Part shown: one piece after another, positions 50,301-57,100 of the stretch
Numbering within the stretch: the first letter of the stretch is position 1
Layout of the letters: each line of letters opens with the position of its first letter
DNA from: Phoebastria nigripes
Lineage: Eukaryota > Chordata > Aves > Procellariiformes > Diomedeidae
Assembly (NCBI GenBank): GCA_035582835.1
Contig: JAYKAV010002430.1
Span: 127,631 to 191,630 of the forward strand
DNA length: 64,000 nt
Reading direction: 5' to 3'
Position numbers and translations under genes: made by a program
The notes under the pieces: generated by a model
Database searches by the model: none
What the model saw: the letters and a program-made list of their open reading frames with translations, nothing else
What the model was told of the DNA's origin: nothing

Positions 50301-51536
50301 CTGCTTCAGGGGAAAGTCAAGTCACCTTGAGAGAACAGAAACAACTCCAACCATTTCCCAACCACGACACATACTTTCAGTTCAGAAATTGCTTGCGGAA
50401 CAAGTGTTCCCCATCCCCGCACTGAGTTCTTCTTTCAGTCTTTCAAGTACAGAGCGCTGCACTGTGAAGGAAAAAAGTATTTTCTTATAAGAATTATAAA
50501 CCGGGAGCACCCAAGTGCTCCAGAAACAAGAGAAACTACTTCAAGTAATGAGAAGTTTCTCTATGGGTAGTAAAACTAACGAAACTGGCTTCCTGTAGTT
50601 TTGCTCCATCACCCCACGTGCCTCTACACCCCTCTCACAACAATCCTGCATCCAACCTCTCATCCTTTCGGCCAGGCAAAAGGCAGCACACATGGCAGTT
50701 GCTTTGGAGGTAGCGCATTTGTACTGACTCTCAGGACACCTAAAAGCTACATTATTCCTGTCTTTTCAACAGGAGCACCACACGGGCATAAATTCTCTCC
50801 TCTACCCAGAGGCTAAGGTTTTTTTGCAAAACATTCGTGGTCTCAGTCTCCTTCAGACCATTACCTCATCAGGTTTGAGGATGGCACTGATCTCAGAGAG
50901 GCCTGATAGCCCCTTCCACTGGGCCCAGCGAGACACCTAGGAAAAACTCAAAATATTCTTAACAAAGGAGGGAGACTTGAGTCGAGGTCGGTGATGTTCG
51001 CTTCTCGGCAGCGATACCTCTGGGATAAGGAGAGCCCAGAGACCCGCAGCGGCAGCGAGCTTCGGGTCCGAACTGTTCCCGCTCTGCTCAGCGACAAAAA
51101 CCCTCTCCCGTAAGCGAGGCTCCTCAAGCTGGGTCGCCGGCTCCTCGCCTTGCCCGGCCGGTACTCACACCTCCCCGCTGGCTCCCGGGCTCTTCGGGGA
51201 GAGAGGCAGGGCCGAGCGGGAGCCCCCTCGCCCTGGGCGGGACGGAGCCGGCGGCGGGCGATGCCACCGCCGCCCCGAGGGAGACGGGCCCGGCGCGGCC
51301 CCGGCACGCAGCCGCCCGACAGACGGCGGAGCCGCGGCGCACCGGCTGAGGAGGGTCCCGCAGCCCCGGCCCAGGACAGGGCAGCGCGGCCGCCGGCCCC
51401 GTGCGGCGGCCCCGCCCAGGCCCGCCGGCGGCGGCCCCCTCGGTCCCGGCCCCTCACCTCCCGGCCGGTCCAGCTTGAGGATGTCCCGCAGGTGCTGGGT
51501 CGCGTCCTCGATGTCGATGCTGGAGGAGGAGGCCAT
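14202..51536 (-). CDS. EDC4: Enhancer of mRNA-decapping protein 4, complete (29 coding exons)
   Basis: EDC4 (Ge-1/Hedls) scaffolds the DCP1-DCP2 decapping complex and links it to XRN1 in cytoplasmic P-bodies during 5'-3' mRNA decay. The 29 exons total 4209 bases, giving 1402 residues plus stop (human is about 1401), with every join in frame and all introns GT-AG. Domains in order: N-terminal segment beginning MASSSSIDIEDATQHL; WD40 region, about residues 117-430, with WD-type strand ends such as FVWRL, VWDLD, VKFWQI and LKMWC; conserved extension to about 515; Ser/Pro-rich low-complexity linker, about 540-930; coiled coil, about 945-1030 (RELSELRQNQMELLQRL); helical C-terminal domain, about 1040-1402, used in family members for self-association, P-body targeting and partner binding. 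The start matches the human N-terminus. One ambiguous base (14385) falls in the last exon. The gene spans 37 kb, mostly introns. Confidence 0.97.
15746..15909 (-). CDS. EDC4: EDC4 coding exon 28
   Basis: Residues 1285-1339 (ALTAADLNLVLYVCETVD, PLSQPVLLSLIQQL), near-identical to human and part of the C-terminal alpha-helical repeat-like domain. Confidence 0.96.
16650..16869 (-). CDS. EDC4: EDC4 coding exon 27
   Basis: Residues 1211-1284. Contains MQESILAQVQRVIKGEVS, the KEQQAAVTSSI helix and HILQMLQQGHLNQAFQQ, hallmark blocks of the Ge-1 C-terminal domain. Its acceptor lies in an A/T-rich tract (TTTTTTTTAG). Confidence 0.96.
18138..18324 (-). CDS. EDC4: EDC4 coding exon 26
   Basis: Residues 1149-1211, a charged helix (QQLETHLKNKKVREQEARD) followed by the Thr/Ser-rich helix ending EVQHQLHIIVG. 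Confidence 0.96.
19547..19712 (-). CDS. EDC4: EDC4 coding exon 25
   Basis: Residues 1094-1149, including ADTLQGPIQSAYREAFQSVV and LPAFEKSCQSMFQQIND, one of the most conserved stretches of the protein. Confidence 0.96.
20399..20514 (-). CDS. EDC4: EDC4 coding exon 24
   Basis: Residues 1055-1093 (MDPIAGQLSNTIAAKLTAVE). Short helical exon joined in phase 1 at its 5' side. Confidence 0.95.
20600..20870 (+). mobile_element. CR1 LINE 3' fragment in EDC4 intron 23
   Basis: Degraded CR1 tail with GGTTGGACATTAGGAGAAAC, a splice-like run through GGTGGTACAG, and CCCTGCTTCAAGCAGAATGG. It is oriented opposite to EDC4 transcription and 5'-truncated. Confidence 0.75.
21251..21406 (-). CDS. EDC4: EDC4 coding exon 23
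   Basis: Residues 1003-1055, the end of the coiled-coil region (RRLDRALTEGQQRNGQLQEH) and the basic RLERTIREEMKKTVPQ segment. Confidence 0.95.
22454..22578 (+). repeat. A-rich (AAAAC/AAACCCC)n low-complexity tract
   Basis: Over 120 bases composed almost only of A and C on the plus strand, with one N, in EDC4 intron 22. Similar but shorter A/C tracts occur near 16870, 27410, 30610 and 37820. Confidence 0.9.
23446..23626 (-). CDS. EDC4: EDC4 coding exon 22
   Basis: Residues 943-1003, the main coiled coil (SQQRELSELRQNQMELLQRL and GHVERVIDSQREQE). The beginning (VTPEFQDELMCIL) differs from the human sequence, whereas the heptads are conserved. Confidence 0.95.
24621..24657 (-). CDS. EDC4: EDC4 coding exon 21 (37-base microexon)
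   Basis: Encodes residues 930-942 (GDVNQSPRSSNNQ). The sequence is divergent from human, but the length and phases are exactly those needed to join the flanking exons, and the corresponding human segment is also 13 residues. Both splice sites are canonical (TTCCAG / GTGAGT). Confidence 0.85.
26048..26200 (-). CDS. EDC4: EDC4 coding exon 20
   Basis: Residues 879-930. Carries DHDDEVASLASTSGGFG and the basic tail SPKLKRKGKKDD, both conserved. The linker ends here, just before the coiled coil. Confidence 0.96.
27197..27298 (-). CDS. EDC4: EDC4 coding exon 19
   Basis: Residues 845-879 (EEKHKSSSYHRHSYHLLQHD, then SQDASAEQ), matching the human EKHKSLAFHRPPYHLLQ region in order. Confidence 0.94.
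29044..29507 (-). CDS. EDC4: EDC4 coding exon 18 (largest)
   Basis: Residues 691-845 of the disordered linker. Conserved blocks are LALELQEVEPL, RSPDVISSASTAMSQDIPEI, DSMASAASALHLLSPR and PSLLETALTQE. Between them is a His-rich stretch (RHNSEHSHHSLDM) not seen in the human sequence as remembered. Confidence 0.96.
30244..30397 (-). CDS. EDC4: EDC4 coding exon 17
   Basis: Residues 639-690 of the linker, with LTVSPKMQLDTSLTLSSSSS and a Pro/Leu stretch ending DKLTPKAPVP. Confidence 0.95.
31111..31199 (-). CDS. EDC4: EDC4 coding exon 16
   Basis: Residues 610-639. Contains SSLTAVTAMSSTS as in human, but the poly-serine run that precedes it in mammals is reduced here to PGSSVSS. Confidence 0.93.
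31710..31868 (+). mobile_element. CR1 LINE 3' end in EDC4 intron 15
   Basis: Well-preserved CR1 tail: TCCCTGGAAGTGTTCAAGG, GGGGCTTTGAGCAACCTGAT, GGGGGGTTGGACTAGATGA, then GGTCCCTTCCAACCC and a terminal CTATGATTCTATGATTC repeat. It is the clearest avian-type element in the window and lies antisense to EDC4. Confidence 0.95.
33650..33846 (-). CDS. EDC4: EDC4 coding exon 15
   Basis: Residues 544-609. Carries HGSQPDLRRI, LPVPADFLSLS and KPKLMTPDAFMTPSTSLQQ, all conserved. Confidence 0.96.
34472..34563 (-). CDS. EDC4: EDC4 coding exon 14
   Basis: Residues 513-544 (ALQDVQIRFQP, then a diverged His/Met/Ser-rich stretch). Marks the change from the folded N-terminal half to the linker. Confidence 0.94.
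35007..35079 (-). CDS. EDC4: EDC4 coding exon 13
   Basis: Residues 489-513 (GAVESAAGVLIKLFCVHT). Phase requires the upstream exon to leave one base, which fixes the donor choice in exon 12. Confidence 0.95.
35321..35345 (+). other. G-quadruplex-type G-run cluster
   Basis: Runs of eight, five, three and three G separated by one to three bases, in EDC4 intron 12, on the strand opposite the transcript. A further run of ten G lies near 37748. Confidence 0.7.
36576..36840 (+). mobile_element. CR1 LINE 3' fragment in EDC4 intron 12
   Basis: Degraded CR1 tail with GGTAAGGGGCAATGGCTAC, GGTTCAGGTTCAATATTAAG, CCCTGCTTCAAGCAGCAGCT and GACCTCCAGAGGTCCCTTG in the expected order. Antisense to EDC4; ends just left of exon 12. 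Confidence 0.8.
36975..37155 (-). CDS. EDC4: EDC4 coding exon 12
   Basis: Residues 429-489 (VLYVMELMQNQEEGKAYFSS, then RCRLRHTEVLPAEEEND). The 3' edge has overlapping GT donors in GTGTAGGTAGGTGA; only the cut before the first GTAGGT that follows GTGTAG keeps frame with exon 13 and yields the human-like order. Confidence 0.95.
37625..37727 (-). CDS. EDC4: EDC4 coding exon 11
   Basis: Residues 394-428 (FSPDIFSSMSILPSLKVCLD, then LSAEYLILSDVQRK), the last WD40-type blade. Confidence 0.96.
38833..38928 (-). CDS. EDC4: EDC4 coding exon 10
   Basis: Residues 362-394 (VPFWRFLITGADQNRELKMW, then CTVSWTCLQTV). Typical WD40 GAD...LKMW pattern. Confidence 0.95.
39492..39575 (-). CDS. EDC4: EDC4 coding exon 9
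   Basis: Residues 334-362 (CLHEWKPHDGRPLSCLLFCD, then NHKKQDP), nearly identical to human. Confidence 0.95.
40145..40254 (-). CDS. EDC4: EDC4 coding exon 8
   Basis: Residues 298-334: CLSEGALSPDGTVLATASHD followed by GFVKFWQIYIEGQDEP, a textbook WD40 repeat ending in a FW dipeptide. Confidence 0.96.
41163..41267 (-). CDS. EDC4: EDC4 coding exon 7
   Basis: Residues 263-297 (AEVWDLDIIRTNNSSWPVEV, then IKEGFIVVKGHST). Confidence 0.96.
41802..41949 (-). CDS. EDC4: EDC4 coding exon 6
   Basis: Residues 213-262 (EEILVNIKRPDNTPLNTSRR, IIWCPFIPDDNEESGEEGSQ, LALLHEDR). Confidence 0.96.
43016..43205 (-). CDS. EDC4: EDC4 coding exon 5
   Basis: Residues 150-213 (SNGSAMVRVLSVSTAERTLL, GVADLAFAHLNSNQLACLDE, FVWRLAMDKEKI). 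WD40 blade; the donor GTATCT is weaker than the others in the gene. Confidence 0.95.
44751..44850 (-). CDS. EDC4: EDC4 coding exon 4
   Basis: Residues 117-149 (VKIQPVARYDWEQKYYYGNL, AVSNSYLAYAIR), the start of the WD40 region. Confidence 0.96.
45990..46101 (-). CDS. EDC4: EDC4 coding exon 3
   Basis: Residues 79-116 (CLSGDDSSTC, DVEIVASSDSSITSKARGSN). No ATG-initiated frame covers it; it was found by homology and confirmed by phase and splice sites (AAAAG / GTAAGG). Confidence 0.94.
47208..47364 (-). CDS. EDC4: EDC4 coding exon 2
   Basis: Residues 27-79. Contains RPSNSYNGDLNGLLVPDPI and LQEKQV as in human. Donor is CAT|GTAAGT. Confidence 0.95.
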
Positions 51537-51960
51537 GGGGCCCGGCCCGCTTCCCGCCGCCCGCACAACCGCCACCGCGCTGCCCCGGCCCGGCCCGCCG
51601 CCCACGCTTCCGCCTCCGGTCCGGGCCTGGTACGCCGGGCGGAAACGGCCGCCGGGACGGAGGGTTCCGGGCGCGGCGGGGGCGGAGTCAGCCCGACCCC
51701 GGGCGGGGTGGGCGGCAGAGCCAGGACCGGCGGCCCCGGCCCCCTCCTTCGGCGGGAGCTGCGCCGCGGGCGCGGCCCGGGAGCTCCCCCGCCACCCCCT
51801 TCCTCCTCCCCGCGGGGCCGGGACTCCGCTGGCCCCGCCGGGCGGCCCGCTGCCGCCAGCCCGGGCGCTGAGGGGGAGCCGGCTGCCGCAGGCCTCAAGG
51901 GCCTACACGGCCCCGGCCCCCCGGGGCGTCACGGCAGTATGATTCCCCGCTACGTGCGAT
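51120..51960. promoter_or_regulatory. EDC4: EDC4 CpG-island promoter
   Basis: A sharp CpG-dense segment around EDC4 exon 1 in otherwise AT-richer DNA. No TATA box is seen. An ETS-like GGCGGAAG element lies about 70 bases upstream of the ATG on the minus strand. This is typical of a broadly expressed housekeeping promoter; the transcription start is probably near 51560-51620. Confidence 0.75.
51458..51536 (-). CDS. EDC4: EDC4 coding exon 1
   Basis: Residues 1-26 (MASSSSIDIEDATQHLRDIL, KLDRPG) plus one base. The frame stays open upstream but only through a GTG, so this ATG is taken as the start, in agreement with human EDC4. The first intron is about 4.1 kb. Confidence 0.95.
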
Positions 51961-53570
51961 ACCGTGAGGGGGTGCCTGAAGTCTCGCTCATAGAAGGTTA
52001 ACTCAGGTTGTTTAGGGGGTAAAAATAACCCCGTACAGCTGCCCGGCCTTCCCTCCGGCCACAGGCCGCCTGACTCGGGAGGTGACGGCTGGGGCTCAGT
52101 CGATCACTCGCAGCAAACACGGGTCTGTTTGCATATATTGCGCCTCAAAAGTGACCTGTGGGCATCAAAAATATTAAGCAATACTGATTTCGAAACGCTG
52201 GTGTTTGTCTCCTCCAGGTATGGGACCAAGAGCGAATGACTGCGTGGAGAAAGGCAGGAAAAAGAGCCCCAGAGAGACCTACATGGCCAATTTCGGAGGA
52301 TCACTGCTTTGAACTTTTAATGGCCTAAAAGAATCTCATTTTAGATAGTTTTTAAACTAACACCTGCCACACATATCATTCCATGAACGTGACTTTTAAG
52401 CAAGCTCTCTCGGCTCATTGAGCTCGTTATTCAAAGGACTACCCTGACCTCGCGGACTAGATCCTTCTGCAGGGCAGGGTTCATAAGCCAGACCTATTCT
52501 TAGATCCTCCCTCCTCTGCCAGGCTTCATTTAGATCTGGAGCTATGGTATCAGGATCCTTGCTTAGCAGCGACCACACAAAATGCCTCTTTCTACTGAAA
52601 GGGCTGATCTCTTCAAGTGATGAATTTTGAGCATGACTGTCATAGCATAGAAGCAGCGACAGAACATTTGAAACCGGGAATATACGAAAATGCTGCAATA
52701 CCCAGCAGGAGGGCCCCAACATCAGCTTCCAAGAAAGCTCCGTTCCAATTCAAATGCCAAAGCAGCCAGGTTTGAGAACTGACCAGCTTGAGCACACCCC
52801 ATCCCAGGCTTTCCTGACACGTCTCCCGAAGGGAAATGCCAAGTTCATATACTTCAAAAGCGAGCTCAGCGAGGTGTGCTAATCCCTTGAAAAGCAGGGC
52901 CTAATGGCTTAGTGAGGTCTGAAGGTAAAGCTAACATGATTCTGCTCCTGTGCCATATCTCATATGCTGGAAAGATTAATTTAATAAATCCCTTCCCTGG
53001 TGGAACACTGCCACCTCCAGGGTGGAAGATACATGACAGCCAACCACACTGTAAAAACCTGCACAGCAAACGCAGTTCTACCAACCAGCTCAAATTATAA
53101 CGAAGGGATGCTGGGAAGACAACACGAAGCACGAATCTGGCCAGAGCTGGATACAAACTCCAGGAGGGCAGTGCTGGACTGACGTCCCATGTGTCTGCCT
53201 ATGAAGAAAATACAGCTGTCCTGTTTAGCTTTGAGGGTGAACATAATAGATGTTATGAAGATTAACTACAGGCTACCATGACAGTTGTCATCCTTGTGTA
53301 TTATTTGCCTTGGTAAAATATAACAGCTGAGAACTAACCTGTCAATGTTAAAAACTGAGCTAGAAGTCTGTTATAAAAGCTGCTGAGAGGGAGGGGAAAA
53401 AAGCAGCTGTGTGGCCAAGGGCATACCTGAACCGTCTTCATCAGTAGAACTATCAAGTGCTCTTCAGTTTGAGAGTTTAAGGTTTGTAAACATTACCTCA
53501 CCAGGCAGACACGAGGTATCCAAAGCAAGCAGTACCATATACTCCATATCCAACTCATTAAAACAATTTA
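51961..53570. other. Intergenic DNA between NUTF2 and EDC4
   Basis: No exon, RNA gene or recognised repeat is seen in about 1.6 kb separating the NUTF2 poly(A) signal from the EDC4 CpG island. Confidence 0.6.
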
Positions 53571-53593
53571 AACTGTTAAGAAAATCTCATGGT

Positions 53594-53599
53594 TTTATT
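53594..53599 (-). terminator. NUTF2: NUTF2 distal poly(A) signal (AATAAA)
   Basis: AATAAA on the minus strand about 390 bases after the distal-exon stop codon. The intervening 3' UTR carries a U-rich stretch (plus-strand A run at about 53947-53964). Confidence 0.65.
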
Positions 53600-53989
53600 G
53601 TGTAATGTAGCATTGAAACATCTGAACAAATCAATATCTGGGCTGTACAGGCTGCTGTTCTTTCATTTCTTTGGGTTATAGAGCATCTTGTCAGTACATA
53701 AACAACAACCTTTTGCATTATAAATTCTTTCCGAGGCATGCTGGTACAACACAAATTTCTCTTGTCAAATGCAGCTAAGTCTAACTTCCAAACATCATGC
53801 ACAAGAAACTCATCTAGTGACAATGTAAACTCAGCAGAAGGGCAGGTCACAGGTCTTGCTTGCTCACGCTCTGCAGTGCTGCAGGTTTGTGTATGATATT
53901 TGGAATGTTCCGTGAGTGTGAATAATACCAGTAAGAGGAGAGGAGGAAAAAAAAAAAAAAAAAAGCACGGGTGCCTCGGGGTTGCCAGC

Positions 53990-54103
53990 TCAGCCAAAGT
54001 TGTGCAATGCTAGCCTGAACATGTCATTGGTGCAAACCCAGGCATCGTTGATGTTCTTTAATAGAAATATCTGGTGGAATCCCATGATAGGGTCTTCATC
54101 AGC
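53990..54103 (-). CDS. NUTF2: NUTF2 distal (canonical) last exon
   Basis: Acceptor TTTCTACAG, then 37 codons and TGA in phase 0. Asp92 and Asp94 (RanGDP contacts in NTF2) and Met118 (dimer-interface residue) are present. One conservative change from human is visible (Ile for Met102). Confidence 0.96.
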   Translation of the reverse strand, partial: ADEDPIMGFHQIFLLKNINDAWVCTNDMFRLALHNFG

Positions 54104-57100
54104 CTGTAGAAAGAGAGGAAAAAAAGTTCAAAAAGCTCTTTTTTGAGAAATGTATTCCGAAACTCATGATAAGACGACTTAAAAGCTAACGTTAACAGTG
54201 ATGTCACATGCTGTAAGATGCCTAGTACCTCAAGAGACACTAATACAACCAGAGGTTCTGTTCCAAGGTGCTTTGCAGACAAACACCTAGGGCCCAATGA
54301 CACAGAAATCCTGCAACGGCATCTGAAGTTGGGGTTTTCTGGAAGACTTGCAGACATCTCATTCCAGCAGCTTCACAACACTGATAAGAGCATGCCTGCC
54401 TCCCTCACTGTTGAATCACAGAATTTCTTTGGGCCTTGCCCAGGAACCAAGCATAAAACAAGGTGTTTCAAAATTAGTTTGTAGCTGCTGTACTTTGGAT
54501 TGATAACAGAAGGGAGTTTCTGTAGAAGTCGGTATCAACAATATTGCCTGAATGATCCACGTAATGATCTAGGCTTTTGAAAGCTTTCCCAGAGCAGGTA
54601 CAGCTGGCCAGCGACGTAGTACTTCCCACTTCCACTGTCCAGGAACAGCTCGAAGGGAGTGAAGTACCTGCTAGAGCTGCGACGAGATGTTCTAAGCACA
54701 GGGATCTTTGCGGAGTGCCTCAACTCCTGCCTTTGACAATTCATCTAGGTAGGTTATAGTGCCTGCACTATATTTACCATATTACTACAAAAGTAGAAAA
54801 TAGTATTAGAGGGAGACTAGTTCTCCCACCTAACGTTTACCAGTCTCCTCAGAGACATTATGCAGGAATTAAAGCCTCAAAATAACATAAATGGTTCCCA
54901 AATCAGCTGGAAATCACATAATAGGATTTAATCTGAAGAGCACACAGGACCTAGCTACAAAACAATCTTCTGATACTGACCATAGTGTATTTGATTCAGC
55001 ATTTGTGGAGGATTTTATGCTCTATTCTTTCAGCACATGACTATTCAGCTTCAGAAAAGGGGGGAAATGCAATTAAAAAAAAAAAAAAGGCACTGAAAAG
55101 CAGCAGCCAGAGTGGCACATGAAACAGACTGTCAAAGTGCTGAATGTTTATTCTCAATGCTCTGCTGCTGTCCATCAAGAAAAGCAAGTGAAAAGGTTGA
55201 AGAGCAAAGCAGATTATAAAATAAACAAAAAAAATTTTACTTAAAATAATATTCATGTAAGTGATAAATTGACTGTGAAACAAGTCAGCTTTGAGGAGCA
55301 ACTTGCTAAGGACATATCACAAAACAGCAAGTCTGCCAGAGCATTGGTACGATCAAGTGCATGTAAAAGCAGCGTTCAAATCTAAAACCACTGCAAGGAT
55401 TTCACAGTGACAAGTGCCTAGGAAATAAAATGGTGTAGATGAAGTGCAGTTTCAGTAAGTGTATGCTAATCCACAGAGGAAAACCAAAAAGGGCCCTAGA
55501 TTAGCTATGGCCTCTCAGGAAAGTGATACTGAAATCATGATGGACAATTATTTTTATTGTTTTTGAAATCAGCTCAGAGCTCAACAGCTATCAAGGCAAG
55601 CACAGCGTTAGCAGTTATTAGGAAAGGAACAGAGAACCAAAACCTGTAAGCAAGCAACCACATAAATGCACAGAGAGCACCCACATATCAAATCCTGCAT
55701 GCACTTCTTATCTTTTAACAAAAATTAAAATGGTAGAATAGGCAAAGGCCAGAGAAGGGCAAGAAAGATGAGCCAGCTACAAGCCAGTTTCCTACTGAAG
55801 AAAGTAAATTGAGTATGACACTAGCTTACAGAAGTGTGATCAGGGTGGGGAGAACGGGCAAGATACCAAATTACTATAAAACCATGAAAGACAAAGTAAA
55901 TGAGGAAACTACTAGAGCCAGAAATTAAGAAGGCAACAAGTTAAGGCCAGAAGTATGAGCAAGCCTAAGCGTTCAGTAGATGAATGAAAGAAAAATCCTC
56001 AAGCAAGACTAGTGCCAATAAAGTCACTGTTCAACAGGTTGATGAACTGGGCAGCTTTTTGTCACATTGATACATGCCTCCTTTTGCATTAGGCAGAGGC
56101 TCCATCATAATCAGCACAATGTGAACACAAGCAATTATGCTGGATTAAACCAGCCATCCATCTAGTTCATTAGCACATATGACAGCAGTTCTGCCAATTA
56201 TTTCAGGGGAAGGATTACCATTATTAGATCTGCCCAGAAAAGATGCTTGCATATCCATGCTGAAGAGGTGGCCTGTGCTCTGAAACCCATGGATTTATGC
56301 CTTTTCTAGCTCTTCCTAGGTATCAAATATAACACTTACACCCTAGTATAGTCTCGCTACTGCTTGATAGTTCGTAGGTTCCTGGACATGAAGGAATCTT
56401 TAAGAAAACTGAGTAGCATCAGAGCGCTGTACATTAAAGTTTGACATATGACTTTGTAAAGCATCTTATTAATGCTATGCCTTTTGACTAAGTTAGAATG
56501 AATTAATATTCGTGTCAGCTCCTTTCTAATGGCTTAGTTTAAACCAGCCAGGCAGAATTGTTTCAGCTTGAATCACTTCCAATCAACACTATCAATAAGC
56601 ATTTAGTATACTCTCAGTTGCCCTATGGTCTCCTCCTCTTAGGTCACTGAGGCATCTATTACAAGTTGCCTAAGTAGTTTTCACACGAAATTTGAGCATG
56701 TCATTACTGACATGAGTACACTTTAAAAATATACCTCTGGAAAAAAGATATCACCACCAGGCTAGTTTTAGTGTAGGTTTCTTCAATTTCTGGTAAGCCT
56801 AGCTGCACTGCAGCTCTTAGTGCTTTGGCTTGAGGAGAATTTCCTCCTTTCTTACGCAATTCAGGACTGGACACATGAAAAAAGATAAAAAGAAAAGGGA
56901 ATTCTTCCCCAAACACTTGCTGTTGTACACATGGCAAATTCCCACAATGAAGTCACACATTATTGCTTTCTTTATTCCTTTTGTGTTATGTCTTCACAGC
57001 ATAGCTTAGCAGTATACTTCAAAAACAAGGAAAATCCTAGACTATATTTAAGGTGAATGAAATAATTTATAGTCCATTCCCAAAATTCTGAATATGTCCT

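Noticed and set aside
50948..52001. Long frames around EDC4 exon 1 on both strands
   Set aside because: GC-rich shadow frames. The minus-strand frame in phase with EDC4 extends upstream only from a GTG, so no N-terminal extension is proposed.
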